A DNA stretch of 64,000 nt, from contig NZ_CP090423.1 in assembly GCF_023518235.1 (NCBI RefSeq), forward strand, positions 248,001-312,000. The letters are read 5' to 3'. The position numbers were made by a program, and so were the translations under genes. Source of the stretch: Stenotrophomonas maltophilia (GTDB lineage Bacteria; Pseudomonadota; Gammaproteobacteria; Xanthomonadales; Xanthomonadaceae). The notes beneath the pieces were generated by a model that was not told where the DNA came from, searched no databases, and saw only the letters and a list, made by a program, of their open reading frames with translations. Positions 1 through 10,783 of the stretch are shown here, piece after piece; the first letter of the stretch is position 1; each line of letters begins with the position of its first letter.

Positions 1-1716
<1,716 letters not shown>

Positions 1717-1720
<4 letters not shown>

Positions 1721-2811
1721 GCGGCCTGCTGCTCCTGCGCGCCGGGAAGTGGACGGGGCGGCAGGCCGGCCACGGCCTGGGCGATGGCGCGGATGTGCTC
1801 GGGGGTGGAGCCGCAGCAGCCGCCGACCAGGTTCAGCAGGCCATCCTCGGCGAAGCCGCGCAGCGTGGTGGCCATTTCCTCGGGCGTTTCGTCGTACTCG
1901 CCAAAGGCATTGGGCAGGCCGGCGTTGGGGTGTGCGCTGACATGGCAGTCGGCCACGCGCGCCAGGGTCTCCACATGTGGGCGCATCGCGTCGGCGCCCA
2001 GCGCGCAGTTCAGGCCGATCGACAGCGGCCGCGCATGCGCCAGCGAGGCGTGGAAGGCGTCGGCGGTCTGCCCCGACAGGGTGCGGCCGGAGGCATCGGT
2101 GATGGTGCCGGAGATCATCACCGGCAGGCGCGCAGCGCGTGCATCGAAGGCTTCTTCCAGCGCATACAGCGCGGCCTTGGCGTTGAGCGTGTCGAAGATG
2201 GTCTCGACCATCAGCGTGTCGGCGCCGCCGTCGATCAGGCCTTCAATCGCTTCGCGGTAGGTATCGCGCAGTTCATCGAAGCTGGTGTTGCGGAAGCCGG
2301 GATCGTTCACGTCCGGGCTGATCGAGGCGGTACGGCTGGTGGGGCCGATCACACCGATGACGAAGCGCGGCTTGTCCGGCGTGGTCGCTTGCACCGCATC
2401 GCAGCAGGCGCGTGCAACGGCTGCGCCGGCCTTGTTCAACTCATACACCAGGTGTTGCAGGTGGTAATCGGCCTGGCTCACCGAAGTGGCGTTGAACGTG
2501 TTGGTTTCCACCAGGTCGGCGCCGGCCAGCAGATAGGCGGTGTGGATGTCGGCGACGATCTGCGGCCGGGTCAGCAGCAGCAGATCGTTGTTGCCCTTCA
2601 GATCGTGACCCTCGGGCGTACCGTGGTCGCAGCCCGGCCCGTGGGCGTGGTCGTAGCCGCCGGCGAAGCGCTCGCCGCGATAATCCTGCTCCTGCAGCCC
2701 GTGGCGCTGGATCATGGTGCCCATGGCACCGTCGATGATCAGGATGCGCTCGCGCAGGGCGACGAGCAGGGCGTTGGCACGATCGGGATGCAACCAGGGC
2801 AGCGCGGACAT
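1717..2811 (-). CDS. metH: Homocysteine S-methyltransferase subunit of split methionine synthase (364 aa)
   Basis: This is the N-terminal module of MetH as a free-standing protein. It opens with a TIM-barrel signature ([11 protein letters not shown] at ~26-36) and has the three zinc Cys in NCALGAD (Cys269) and GGCCG (Cys332, Cys333) that bind and activate homocysteine. Classical MetH is a single ~1200-residue chain; here the frame stops after this domain and overlaps the next gene by 4 bp. Splitting is usual in xanthomonads, so I read it as a normal arrangement and not a frameshift. It lies 13 bp downstream of the ArsR-methyltransferase gene and probably shares its transcript. Confidence 0.95.
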
Positions 2812-2824
2812 GGTGGACTCGGGC

Positions 2825-3754
2825 TCAGGGCTTGTTGGCGATCAGCGAGATCACTTCGAAATGCGGTGGGCGCTTCTCGCGGGTGACCGTCTCCAGGCTG
2901 GACACCTGCAGGCCGGCCTTGTCGACGAACTTGCGCAGTTCCTTGTCGCTGAAGCCGAGGTTGACGTGGCCGTACGCCTCGACGGCGGCCTTGTGCTCAT
3001 GGCGGGCCAGGCTGCACAGCAGCAGCCGGCCGCCCGGGCGCAGCACGCGTGCGGCCTCGGTCACCGCCTGCGCCGGCTTGCTGGCGTAGGTCAGCGCGTG
3101 CATCAGCACCACCAGGTCGAAGCTGCGGTCCTTGAACGGCAGCGCATGCATGTCGCCCTCGCGTACCTCCACGTTGGGCAGGCGGCGCAGGCGCTCGCTG
3201 GCGGCGGCGACCACGCGCGCGCTGGTGTCGATGCAGACGTAGCGCTTGGCGTGCGGGGCGACCAGTTCGGCCAGCACGCCGTCACCGGAGGCGATGTCGA
3301 GCACGTCGCCGGTTTCCAGCAGCGGCAGCGCGGTGCGTGCCAGCGCCTCCCAGGTGCGGCCCGGGGAGTAGTGGCGTTCCATGTCGCCTGCCACGCTGTC
3401 GGCCCAGTTCTGGTCGGAGGCGCGGTGGGCCAGCACGGCGGCCACCCGTTCAGCATCCTGGCGCAGCAGCGGATCGTCGCTTCCGTTGCTCAATGCGTGC
3501 CACAATGCGCGCTGCGCTGGGTCCAGCTGGGCCTCGTCGAAGCGGTAGTAGGCCGATACGCCGGCACGGCGGTCGCGGACCAGCCCGGCTTCCTTCAGGC
3601 GCGCCAGATGGGTCGACACGCGGGGCTGCGCCAGCCGCGTGATCGCCGACAGCTCGGCCACGGTCAGCTCTTCCTGTTCCAGCAGCGCCAGCAGGCGCAC
3701 GCGGGTGGCATCGGCGAACACCTTCAGGCGGGTCGACCAGTCTTCCAGATCCAT
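2825..3754 (-). CDS. ArsR-family regulator fused to a SAM-dependent methyltransferase domain (SahR-like, 309 aa)
   Basis: Residues 1-85 form an ArsR winged helix ([20 protein letters not shown], then [20 protein letters not shown] as recognition helix and wing). Residues ~130-300 are a class I methyltransferase fold with motif [10 protein letters not shown] at 151-159 and a second acidic strand end at VCIDTS. Proteins of this design beside metH include SahR, an S-adenosylhomocysteine-responsive repressor of methyl-cycle genes. That function is inferred here from architecture and position. The methyltransferase-like domain may serve mainly as the ligand sensor. The 28-bp palindrome at 3757-3784 begins 2 bases from the start codon, so autoregulation is likely. 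The leader is very short, with only a weak AGGTAG as a possible ribosome site. Confidence 0.9.
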   Translation of the reverse strand: MDLEDWSTRLKVFADATRVRLLALLEQEELTVAELSAITRLAQPRVSTHLARLKEAGLVRDRRAGVSAYYRFDEAQLDPAQRALWHALSNGSDDPLLRQDAERVAAVLAHRASDQNWADSVAGDMERHYSPGRTWEALARTALPLLETGDVLDIASGDGVLAELVAPHAKRYVCIDTSARVVAAASERLRRLPNVEVREGDMHALPFKDRSFDLVVLMHALTYASKPAQAVTEAARVLRPGGRLLLCSLARHEHKAAVEAYGHVNLGFSDKELRKFVDKAGLQVSSLETVTREKRPPHFEVISLIANKP

Positions 3755-3756
3755 AA

Positions 3757-3784
3757 ATATCTACCTATCGCGATATAGAGATAT
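3757..3784. promoter_or_regulatory. 28-bp palindrome, probable operator of the ArsR-methyltransferase/metH operon
   Basis: Outer arms ATATCT and AGATAT flank a perfect core TATCGCGATA. The whole is symmetric about 3770/3771 except for three base pairs on each side between core and arms. It is AT-rich in GC-rich surroundings, lies directly before the minus-strand start at 3754, and contains TATATC, which could be that gene's -10 element. A repressor bound here would block both polymerase and ribosome access. Its length and symmetry suit a dimeric winged-helix protein. Confidence 0.75.
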
Positions 3785-3844
3785 ATTCGCCGAGAAGGCC
3801 TGCCAGGGTCAAGTCGCTGGCGTACGGAACCATTCACGCCCCGG

Positions 3845-3850
3845 TACAAT
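3845..3850 (+). promoter_or_regulatory. Candidate -10 (TACAAT) for the acyl-CoA dehydrogenase gene
   Basis: TACAAT lies 58 bases before the GTG start. No convincing -35 is seen. TACAAT recurs before several other genes here (5192, 10988, 41484), which supports it as a common -10 form in this genome. Confidence 0.45.
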
Positions 3851-3907
3851 CGAGCTACCTGGGCGCGCCGCATGCGGCCCATAACTTCATGTACCCGGGA
3901 GGGTGTT

Positions 3908-5056
3908 GTGGATTTCAGCTTTACCGAAGAGCAGTTGATGCTGCAGGACGTTGCGCGTCGCATCGCGCAGGAGAAGATCGCCCCCAGCGCGGAGCACCAT
4001 GACCGCACCGGCGAGTTCCCGTTGGACAACATCCGCCTGCTGGGCGAGAACGGCTTGATGGGCATCGAAGTGCCGACCGAATACGGTGGCGCGGGCATGG
4101 ACCCGATTGCGTACGTGCTGGCGATGGTGGAGGTCGCCGCCGGTGATGCTGCGCATTCGACCATCATGTCGGTGAACAATTCGTTGTTCTGCAACGGCAT
4201 CCTGACCCATGGCAGCGAAGCACAGAAGCAGAAATACGTGCGTGCCATCGCCGAGGGCGAGGCCATCGGTGCGTTCGCGCTGACCGAGCCACAGTCCGGC
4301 TCGGACGCCACGGCCATGCGTTGCCGGGCCGTCAAGCAGGCCGATGGCAGCTTCGTGATCAATGGCAAGAAGAGCTGGATCACCTCCGGCCCGGTGGCCA
4401 GGTACATCGTGCTGTTTGCAATGAGCGAGCCGGACAAGGGTGCGCGCGGCATCACCGCCTTCCTGATCGACACCGACAAGCCCGGCTTTGGCCGTGGCAA
4501 GACCGAACCGAAGCTGGGCATCCGCGCCTCGGCCACCTGCGAGATCGAGTTCAACGACTACGTAGCCCAGGCCGAGGACGTGCTGGGCCAGGAAGGCGAG
4601 GGCTTCAAGATCGCGATGGGCGTGCTGGATGCTGGTCGCATCGGCATCGCCTCGCAGGCGATCGGCATTGCCCGCGCTGCCTATGAAGCTACGATCGAGT
4701 ACGTGAAGGAGCGCAAGGCGTTCGGCGCGGCCATCGGTACCTTCCAGATGACCCAGGCCAAGATCGCCGACATGAAGTGCAAGCTGGACGCGGCGCTGCT
4801 GCTGACCCTGCGCGCGGCGTGGGTGAAGGGCGAGGGCAAGCGCTTCAGCAATGAAGCGGCCATCGCCAAGCTGACCGCTTCGGAGGCGGCGATGTGGATC
4901 ACCCATCAGGCGGTGCAGATCCATGGCGGCATGGGCTATTCGAAGGAAATGCCGCTGGAGCGCTACTTCCGTGATGCCAAGATCACCGAGATCTACGAGG
5001 GCACTTCGGAGATCCAGCGCCTGGTGATCGCACGAAACGAGACCGGGCTGCGCTGA
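3908..5056 (+). CDS. Acyl-CoA dehydrogenase, short/branched-chain type (382 aa)
   Basis: This is an FAD flavoenzyme that makes trans-2-enoyl-CoA from acyl-CoA in fatty acid or branched-chain amino acid breakdown and passes electrons to ETF. Family marks are FALTEPQSGSDATAM (flavin/substrate loop), the C-terminal HGGMGYSKEMPLERYFRDAK signature, and IYEGTSEIQ with the likely catalytic Glu364. I chose the GTG at 3908 because GGGAGGG (3897-3903) sits just before it and the protein then begins MDFSFTEEQ, as relatives do. The longer frame from the ATG at 3872 adds 12 unrelated residues. No ETF or thiolase genes adjoin it, so the exact substrate cannot be read from context. Confidence 0.93.
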   Translation: MDFSFTEEQLMLQDVARRIAQEKIAPSAEHHDRTGEFPLDNIRLLGENGLMGIEVPTEYGGAGMDPIAYVLAMVEVAAGDAAHSTIMSVNNSLFCNGILTHGSEAQKQKYVRAIAEGEAIGAFALTEPQSGSDATAMRCRAVKQADGSFVINGKKSWITSGPVARYIVLFAMSEPDKGARGITAFLIDTDKPGFGRGKTEPKLGIRASATCEIEFNDYVAQAEDVLGQEGEGFKIAMGVLDAGRIGIASQAIGIARAAYEATIEYVKERKAFGAAIGTFQMTQAKIADMKCKLDAALLLTLRAAWVKGEGKRFSNEAAIAKLTASEAAMWITHQAVQIHGGMGYSKEMPLERYFRDAKITEIYEGTSEIQRLVIARNETGLR

Positions 5057-5064
5057 GTGGCAAG

Positions 5065-5093
5065 GGCCGCGCCGCTGCAACGGCGGCGCGGCC
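5065..5093. terminator. GC-rich hairpin after acyl-CoA dehydrogenase
   Basis: A perfect 10-bp stem GGCCGCGCCG/CGGCGCGGCC closes a 9-base loop, starting 8 bases after the stop codon. There is no T-run, so it may stabilise the mRNA 3' end rather than terminate by itself. Confidence 0.5.
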
Positions 5094-5094
5094 A

Positions 5095-5119
5095 GTAGAT
5101 CCACGCCATGCGTGGATGC
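5095..5119 (+). repeat. SMAG-type GTAG palindrome
   Basis: A GTAG head is followed by ATCCACGC and its inverted copy GCGTGGAT. The same element recurs at 35320-35342. This matches the SMAG (Stenotrophomonas maltophilia GTAG) REP-like repeats. Confidence 0.8.
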
Positions 5120-5191
5120 GCTGTTCTCTACAGAGCGGCAACCCACGTACCGCCATCAATTTCATTGTGCGGCGCCCTTCCAAAGCCCCGC

Positions 5192-5197
5192 TACAAT
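5192..5197 (+). promoter_or_regulatory. Candidate -10 (TACAAT) for the small membrane protein gene
   Basis: TACAAT lies 29 bases before the ATG at 5227. No clear -35 is visible. Confidence 0.4.
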
Positions 5198-5226
5198 GCA
5201 GGCCGTTTTTCTCAAGGGTCTGCACG

Positions 5227-5514
5227 ATGATCCATCGCGGCTGGGGTTTGATGACGCTGGTGACGCCGATCGCAGTGATCCTGCTGCTGGCGTACTTTTA
5301 TCCGCATGATGGCCCCAAAGGCAACATTCCGTTGCAGCAGGTTCTCCTGGGTGCGGGTATCGGCGCAACCGTGAACGTACTGTTGGGCCTGTGGCTCAAT
5401 CGCATGCCCCGGAAGAAGGGCGAAGCCGCGCCCCATCATTTCTTCTTCGTACCGATGCAGTGGGTGGCCTCGGTGATTGTGGTGGTATGCGTGCTGGTTG
5501 CACTGCTCCGCTGA
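5227..5514 (+). CDS. Small inner-membrane protein of unknown function (95 aa)
   Basis: I do not recognise a named family. The ATG at 5227 is preceded by AAGGG at suitable spacing and by a TACAAT -10, so longer upstream readings of this frame are not needed. Three hydrophobic segments are visible: ~8-22 (LMTLVTPIAVILLLA), ~38-54 (VLLGAGIGATVNVLLGL) and ~75-93 (VASVIVVVCVLVALL). A short basic loop (NRMPRKKGE) lies between the last two. The shape suits a small integral membrane protein. It stands alone between the dehydrogenase and the convergent efflux operon. Confidence 0.75.
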   Translation: MIHRGWGLMTLVTPIAVILLLAYFYPHDGPKGNIPLQQVLLGAGIGATVNVLLGLWLNRMPRKKGEAAPHHFFFVPMQWVASVIVVVCVLVALLR

Positions 5515-5529
5515 GACCCCCTGCAGAGC

Positions 5530-5594
5530 GCCAACCAAGGTTGGCGGCTACCGGGCATGCCCTTGCTTGGGTAGATGCCAACCCTGGTTGGCAT
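5530..5594. repeat. Inverted pair of SMAG-type palindromes
   Basis: One element (5530-5551, ending GGCTACC) and one in opposite orientation (5571-5594, GTAG head) each contain a GCCAACC...GGTTGGC stem. The pair can fold into one long hairpin in the convergent gap between the small membrane protein and the RND operon. Confidence 0.75.
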
Positions 5595-5618
5595 GGATTC
5601 AAAAGCAGCAACAAAAAA

Positions 5619-5640
5619 GGCCCCGGATCGCTCCGGGGCC
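5619..5640. terminator. Bidirectional rho-independent terminator
   Basis: A 9-bp stem GGCCCCGGA/TCCGGGGCC with loop TCGC has AAAAAA before it and TTTCT after it, so it can work on both strands. It serves the small membrane protein gene (plus) and the efflux operon (minus), whose last stop codon is at 5666. Confidence 0.88.
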
Positions 5641-5665
5641 TTTCTCGTTTCAGCTTTCGGCCGGA

Positions 5666-8600
5666 TCAGCGATCCGGACGGTGCGCGGCATCGGCATCGC
5701 GCTGGCGTTCCATGAACTCCTTGGAGGGTTCATCGAGCTTGTCGCCCAGCATGCGCCGCACGACCACGAAGAACACCGGGATCATCAGCAGGCCGAGCAG
5801 GGTGGCGAACAGCATGCCACCGATCACGCCGGTGCCGATGGCGTGACGGGAGTTGGCGCCGGCACCGCTGGAGATCGCCATCGGGATGACGCCCATGATG
5901 AACGCGAACGAGGTCATCAGGATCGGGCGGAAGCGCAGGCGCGCTGCCTCGATGGTGGCATCGCGCAGGTTCTTGCCGGCTGCGCGTTGCTCCACCGCGA
6001 ACTCCACGATCAGGATTGCATTCTTCGCCGCCAGGCCGATCACGGTGATCAGACCGATCTTGAAGAACAGATCGTTGGGCAGGCCACGCAGCATCGACAG
6101 ACCCAGCGCACCCAGCACGCCCAGCGGCACCACCAGCAGCACCGCCACCGGAATCGACCAGCTTTCATACAGCGCGGCCAGGCACAGGAACACCACCACG
6201 ATGGACAGCACCAGCAGCAGGGTCGCAGCGTTACCGGCCAGGATTTCCTGGTAGGACATGCCGGACCAGTCGTAGCCGAAGCCGGCCGGCAGGTCGTCGT
6301 TGACGATGCTCTCCATCGTCTGCATCGCTTCACCCGAGCTGGTGCCCGGGGCCTGCGAGCCGACGATGTTGATCGCCGAATAGCCGTTGTAGCGGCTCAA
6401 CGACGGCGGTGCCGACACCCACTCGGACTTGACCACCGTGTTGAGCGGGATCATCGCGTTGGTGCCATCGGCATTGGTGGTCAGGCTGGACGGGCTGTAG
6501 AAGCTCTTCAGCGATTCCTGGCCGGTGCGGTACGGGCCATCGGCCTGCATGGTCACCCGCTTGATGCGGCCTTCGTAGAAGAAGTCGTTGACGTACACCG
6601 GGGCCAGCATCAGCTGGATGGTGCTGTACACGTCCGACACCGACATGCCCATCGACTGCGCCTGCACGCGATCGACGTGCAGCTGCAGCTGCGGCGCGTT
6701 CTCCAGGCCGTTGGGGCGCACGCCGACCAGCGCTTCAGGCTTCTGTGCGGCCTTGCCGAGCAGGATGTTGCGTGCCTGGGTGAGCTGCTCGTAGCCGGCG
6801 CCGCTGCGGTCCTGCAGCCACATGTCGAAGCCGCCGAACTGGCCCAGACCCTGCACGGTCGGCAGGTTGACCACGAAGATCTGCGCTTCCTTGATGCCGT
6901 AGAACGCGCCGTTCATGTTCTGGATGAACTCCGGCGCGGTGAACTTGCGTTCCTCCCACGGCTTCAGGCGGATGAAGCCCATGCCCACGTTTTCGCCGGA
7001 ACCGACGAAGCTGAAGCCGGCCACCTGCAGCATGCCTTCATAGCCGTCCTGCTTTTCCAGCACGCCACGCATCTGCGCGAACACTTCGTTGGTCTGGCTC
7101 TTGGTCGAACCCGGCGGCAGCTGCACGATCGCCAGCGCATAGCCCTGGTCTTCTTCCGGCAGGAAGCTGCCGGGCATGCGGGTGAACAGGAAGCCGCACA
7201 GCGCGGTCAGCACGACGAACAGGATCATCCAGCGCGGGGCGTGGCGCACCGCCGAGGTGATATGCCCCACGTAGGTGTGGCTGATCTTGTCGTAGTACTT
7301 GTTGAAGGTGCGGTAGACGATGTTCGGGTTGTCGTTGTGCGTCGGCTTCAGGAAGGTCGCGCACAGCGCCGGGGTGAAGCCCAGTGCCAGGAACGCCGAG
7401 AACGCCATCGAGATGGCGATGGTCAGCGCGAACTGCTTGTAGATCTCACCGGCCGCACCGCCCTGCAGTGCCGACGGAATGAACACCGCGGCCAGCACGA
7501 CGGTGATCGCCACCACCGCGCCGGTGATCTGGGTCATCGCCTTCTGCGTGGCCGGCTTCGGCGCCAGCCCTTCCTCGGTCATGATGCGCTCGACGTTCTC
7601 GATCACCACGATCGCGTCATCGACCACGATGCCGATCGCCAGCACCATCGCGAACAGGGTCAGCTGGTTGATCGTGAAGCCGATCATCCACATGCCCAGG
7701 AAGGTACCGAGCAGGGCCACCGGAATGACCAGGGTCGGGATCAGCGTGGCGCGGAAGTTCTGCAGGAAGATCAGCATCACCAGGAACACCAGCAACACTG
7801 CTTCGAACAGGGTCTTGACCACTTCCTGGATCGAGATCTTGACGAAGGTGGTGCTGTCGTACGGCGAGAACCAGGTCACGCCGGACGGGAAGCTGGGTTG
7901 CAGTTCGTCCATCTTGGCGCGCACCGCATCGGCCACGTTCAGGGCGTTGGCGCCCGGCAGCAGCTGGATGGCGAAGGCACCGGTGGGCTTGCCGTTGTAC
8001 TGGGTGTCAAAGCCGTAGTTGTTGGCACCGAAGGCCACCCGGGCGATGTCCTTGAGCAGCACGCGCGAGCCGTCGGGGTTGGCGCGCAGGATGATGTTCT
8101 CGAACTCCTGCGGCGAGCTGAAGCGGCCTTCGGCCGACACCGTGGCGGTGAAGTGCTGGCCCTCCGGCGACGGGTCCGAACCCAGCGCACCGGCGGCGAA
8201 CTGCACGTTCTGCGCGCGCACCGCGGCCAGCACCTGGCTGGCCGACAGGCCGTAGCCCTGCATCTTTTCCGGGTTCAGCCAGATGTTCATGGCGTACTCG
8301 GAACCGAACTGCTGGGTGCTGCCGACGCCGGGGATACGCGAGACCTGGTCGAGCACGCGCGAGCCGACGATGTCGTTCAGGGCGTCACGATTGATGGTGG
8401 GCGTATCGGACTGCAGCGCGATCACCATCAGGAAGCCGGCGTTGGCCTTGGCCACCACCACACCCTGCTGGGTCACTTCCGAAGGCAGTCGTGGCGTGGC
8501 CAGCGAGACCTTGTTCTGCACCTGCACCTGGGCGATGTCCGGATCGGTGCCGGTCTCGAAGGTCAGGGTGATCGAGGCACGGCCGTTGGAGGCGGACGAG

Positions 8601-8839
8601 GAACTGAAGTACAGCAGGTGATCGATACCGGTCAGCTGCTGCTCGATCACCTGGGTGACCGATTTTTCAGTGGTGTCGGCACTGGCGCCCGGGTAGGTGG
8701 CCGAGACGGTCACCTGTGGCGGGGCGATGTTGGGGTAGGACTCCACACCCAGGTTGAGGATCGCGATCACGCCGCTGAGCGAGATCAGGATCGCAACCAC
8801 CCAGGCGAAGACTGGATGCTCGATGAAAAATTTAGGCAT
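5666..8839 (-). CDS. RND multidrug efflux pump, inner-membrane transporter (HAE1 family, 1057 aa)
   Basis: This is a proton-driven drug exporter of the AcrB/MexB type, working with the periplasmic adaptor encoded 15 bp upstream and an outer-membrane channel encoded elsewhere. The length is right for the family. It begins MPKFFIEHPVFAWVVAIL (TM1), has two large periplasmic loops (about residues 30-335 and 560-870), and carries the TM4 motif GIVVDDAIVVIENVER with the paired Asp of the proton relay. The C-terminus NLRDATIEAARLRFRPILMT is typical. Stenotrophomonas has several Sme pumps. The TetR gene at the head of the operon fits the tetR-linked ones, but sequence alone does not let me name which. 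No outer-membrane channel gene follows. Confidence 0.95.
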   Translation of the reverse strand: MPKFFIEHPVFAWVVAILISLSGVIAILNLGVESYPNIAPPQVTVSATYPGASADTTEKSVTQVIEQQLTGIDHLLYFSSSSASNGRASITLTFETGTDPDIAQVQVQNKVSLATPRLPSEVTQQGVVVAKANAGFLMVIALQSDTPTINRDALNDIVGSRVLDQVSRIPGVGSTQQFGSEYAMNIWLNPEKMQGYGLSASQVLAAVRAQNVQFAAGALGSDPSPEGQHFTATVSAEGRFSSPQEFENIILRANPDGSRVLLKDIARVAFGANNYGFDTQYNGKPTGAFAIQLLPGANALNVADAVRAKMDELQPSFPSGVTWFSPYDSTTFVKISIQEVVKTLFEAVLLVFLVMLIFLQNFRATLIPTLVIPVALLGTFLGMWMIGFTINQLTLFAMVLAIGIVVDDAIVVIENVERIMTEEGLAPKPATQKAMTQITGAVVAITVVLAAVFIPSALQGGAAGEIYKQFALTIAISMAFSAFLALGFTPALCATFLKPTHNDNPNIVYRTFNKYYDKISHTYVGHITSAVRHAPRWMILFVVLTALCGFLFTRMPGSFLPEEDQGYALAIVQLPPGSTKSQTNEVFAQMRGVLEKQDGYEGMLQVAGFSFVGSGENVGMGFIRLKPWEERKFTAPEFIQNMNGAFYGIKEAQIFVVNLPTVQGLGQFGGFDMWLQDRSGAGYEQLTQARNILLGKAAQKPEALVGVRPNGLENAPQLQLHVDRVQAQSMGMSVSDVYSTIQLMLAPVYVNDFFYEGRIKRVTMQADGPYRTGQESLKSFYSPSSLTTNADGTNAMIPLNTVVKSEWVSAPPSLSRYNGYSAINIVGSQAPGTSSGEAMQTMESIVNDDLPAGFGYDWSGMSYQEILAGNAATLLLVLSIVVVFLCLAALYESWSIPVAVLLVVPLGVLGALGLSMLRGLPNDLFFKIGLITVIGLAAKNAILIVEFAVEQRAAGKNLRDATIEAARLRFRPILMTSFAFIMGVIPMAISSGAGANSRHAIGTGVIGGMLFATLLGLLMIPVFFVVVRRMLGDKLDEPSKEFMERQRDADAAHRPDR

Positions 8840-8854
8840 GACGGAAGGTTCCCG

Positions 8855-10123
8855 TTACTGCTTGTTCGATTCGGTGGCGGCCGGCTTGGCCGCATCGGCC
8901 TGCTCGGGCTTGGCCGCGTCGGCCGGTGCCTTGCCTGCAGCCGGAGCCGCGGCCGCCGGTGCAGCACCGCCTGCGGCAGGCTTGCCGTTGGCGTCCTGTC
9001 CCGGGGTCCACGGCTTGGCCACGGCCGGTGCGCCTTCCTTGACCTTCTGCACGCCGGCCACGATGACCTTGTCACCGGCGGCCAGGCCGTCGCTGACCAG
9101 CCAGTTGCCGTTCTGCGCGCCGTCGGTCTTGACGTTCTTGCGAATGACCTTGCCGTCGGCGCCGACCACCATCACGTAGCCGCCGGTGGTGTCGCGCAGC
9201 AGCGCCTGCTGCGGCACCAGGTAGGCGTTGTTGCGCTCGCCCAGGTTGGCCTGGAAGCTGACGAAGGCACCTGGCAGCAGGATCTGCTGAGGGTTGGGCA
9301 GCAGTGCGCGCAGCGACACCGCACCGGTGGCCGGATCGACCGTGGTCGAGGAGAAGTCCAGCGTGCCCGGCTCGCTGTAGGTGCTGCCATCGGCCAGCTT
9401 GACGTTGACCGTCGCCTTGCCGTCACCGGACAGTGCCAGCGCACCCTTGGCCTGCTGCGCGCGCAGCTGGGTCAGTTCGTCCACGCTCAGCGAGAAGTTC
9501 ACGTACAGCGGATCGAGCTGGTCGACGGTGGTCAGCAGGGTCACATCGCCCTGGCCGACCAGCGCACCTTCGGTGACCTGCTGCTTGTTGGCCACGCCGC
9601 TGATCGGCGCGGTCACTTCGGTGTAGCCCAGGTTGATGCGCGAGGAGGTGACGGTGGCTTCGGCCTGCTTGACCGCGGCCAGCGCGGTGCGCTCGGCCGA
9701 TTCGGCGTTGTCCAGGTCGGACTTGGAGACGAACTGCTGCGGCGCCAGCGAACGGGCGCGGTCGGCGGCCACCTTGGCATTGGCGTAGGTGGCGCGGGCC
9801 GAGGCCAGCTGGGCTTCGGAGGCATTGAGCGAGGCGCGCAGCGGGGCCGGGTCGATCAGGAACAGGGCCTGGCCCTGCTTGACCTGCGAGCCTTCCTGGT
9901 AGACGCGCTTGAGCAGAACGCCCGGCACGCGTGCGCGCACGTCGGCGCTGCGGAACGGCGACAGGCGGCCGACCAGCTCACGCTGCAGCGGCAGGGTCTG
10001 CGGCTTGGCGTCGATCACGCCTACCTCCGGCGGCGGGGGCGTCTGCTGTTCCGGCTTCTTGCAGGCAGCCAGCGCGACAGCAACGGCGCACGTCAAGGCA
10101 AGGGTGCGGAGTGGGGCGGTCAT
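8855..10123 (-). CDS. RND efflux periplasmic adaptor (membrane fusion) lipoprotein (422 aa)
   Basis: This is an AcrA/MexA-type adaptor joining the pump to the outer-membrane channel. The N-terminus is a lipoprotein signal (TCAVAVALAAC, lipobox LAAC, Cys21), so it should be lipid-anchored in the periplasm. A barrel-sandwich hybrid domain (VRARVPGVLLKRVYQEGSQV, ~63-82) is followed by an alpha-helical hairpin, then the second lipoyl half (INLGYTEVTAPISGVANKQQ). The C-terminal ~40 residues are an Ala/Pro-rich tail. Its ATG overlaps the TGA of the tetR gene by one base (TGATG), so regulator and pump are probably translated from one mRNA. Confidence 0.95.
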   Translation of the reverse strand: MTAPLRTLALTCAVAVALAACKKPEQQTPPPPEVGVIDAKPQTLPLQRELVGRLSPFRSADVRARVPGVLLKRVYQEGSQVKQGQALFLIDPAPLRASLNASEAQLASARATYANAKVAADRARSLAPQQFVSKSDLDNAESAERTALAAVKQAEATVTSSRINLGYTEVTAPISGVANKQQVTEGALVGQGDVTLLTTVDQLDPLYVNFSLSVDELTQLRAQQAKGALALSGDGKATVNVKLADGSTYSEPGTLDFSSTTVDPATGAVSLRALLPNPQQILLPGAFVSFQANLGERNNAYLVPQQALLRDTTGGYVMVVGADGKVIRKNVKTDGAQNGNWLVSDGLAAGDKVIVAGVQKVKEGAPAVAKPWTPGQDANGKPAAGGAAPAAAAPAAGKAPADAAKPEQADAAKPAATESNKQ

Positions 10124-10779
10124 CAGGAGGAACTCCGGGGTTGGTTTGTAGACGGGGCCGGCGACGGCTGTGGCGCGAACGCGCGCAGGAAGCTGTCGAC
10201 GGAGAACTCTGCCCAGCGCCGACGCAGCTGCGCGTCATCACGATGGGCGGTATGGAAGCGCTGTTTGTCGAAATCCTGACCGGCGATCATGCTCAGCAGC
10301 AGTTCGGCCATGTAGTGCGGGTCGTCATGGCGGAGCCGGCCTTGCATGCAAACGGTTTCAATCCATTCAGCAAGATGAAGCGTCAGTGCGCCGGCGCCAT
10401 GCCGGTACAGCGTACGCGCCTCTTCAGGAAACTGCGCGGCGTCGGCGGCGATCAGCCGACAGGCCTGGCCCACGTGCGGTTGGTTGAAATGCTCCAGGAA
10501 GTCGGTGGCGAACTGGAGCAGGCTGGCACGCAGGTCGTCAGTGCGGAGTGCACGCAGCATGGCGCCGGTGGCGTGGCCGACATGGCGCTGCATGACCCGG
10601 CGCAGCAGTTCCTGCTTGCTGCCATAGCGCGAGTACAGGGTCTGCTTGGAGCAGCCGGCGTGCTGGGCCACCGCATCCATGCTCATCTGCATGCCCTGCT
10701 GGGCCAGCAGTTCGCGCACGGCATCGAACACACGCTCATCGCGCGCGTCCAGGGCAGCGGGGGGGCAGGGCGGGTTCAC
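10123..10779 (-). CDS. TetR/AcrR-family regulator of the efflux operon (218 aa)
   Basis: The N-terminal helix-turn-helix is clear (VFDAVRELLAQQGMQMSMDA, then AQHAGCSKQTLYSRYGSKQE at ~37-56). The remainder is the usual helical ligand domain, with a CRLIAADAAQFPE region in its middle. I place the start at the GTG at 10779; the longer frame reaching 10935 adds residues outside the fold and crosses the promoter region. The GTG lies ~7 bases after a TATAGT -10, so the transcript may be leaderless. Being first in an operon with the pump it likely represses, and with a palindrome across its -10, it probably controls itself and the pump together. Confidence 0.87.
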   Translation of the reverse strand: MNPPCPPAALDARDERVFDAVRELLAQQGMQMSMDAVAQHAGCSKQTLYSRYGSKQELLRRVMQRHVGHATGAMLRALRTDDLRASLLQFATDFLEHFNQPHVGQACRLIAADAAQFPEEARTLYRHGAGALTLHLAEWIETVCMQGRLRHDDPHYMAELLLSMIAGQDFDKQRFHTAHRDDAQLRRRWAEFSVDSFLRAFAPQPSPAPSTNQPRSSS

Positions 10780-10783
10780 GCGG

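Noticed and set aside
5477..10279. A 1600-codon open frame on the plus strand
   Set aside because: It mirrors the RND efflux genes. Its content (His, Asp, Arg, Gln) has no domain and the opposite frames match known families over full length.
5666..10779. Assignment to a particular Sme pump such as SmeDEF
   Set aside because: SmeDEF would carry an outer-membrane gene at the end of the operon, and none is present. Several other Sme pumps remain possible, so no gene symbol was given.
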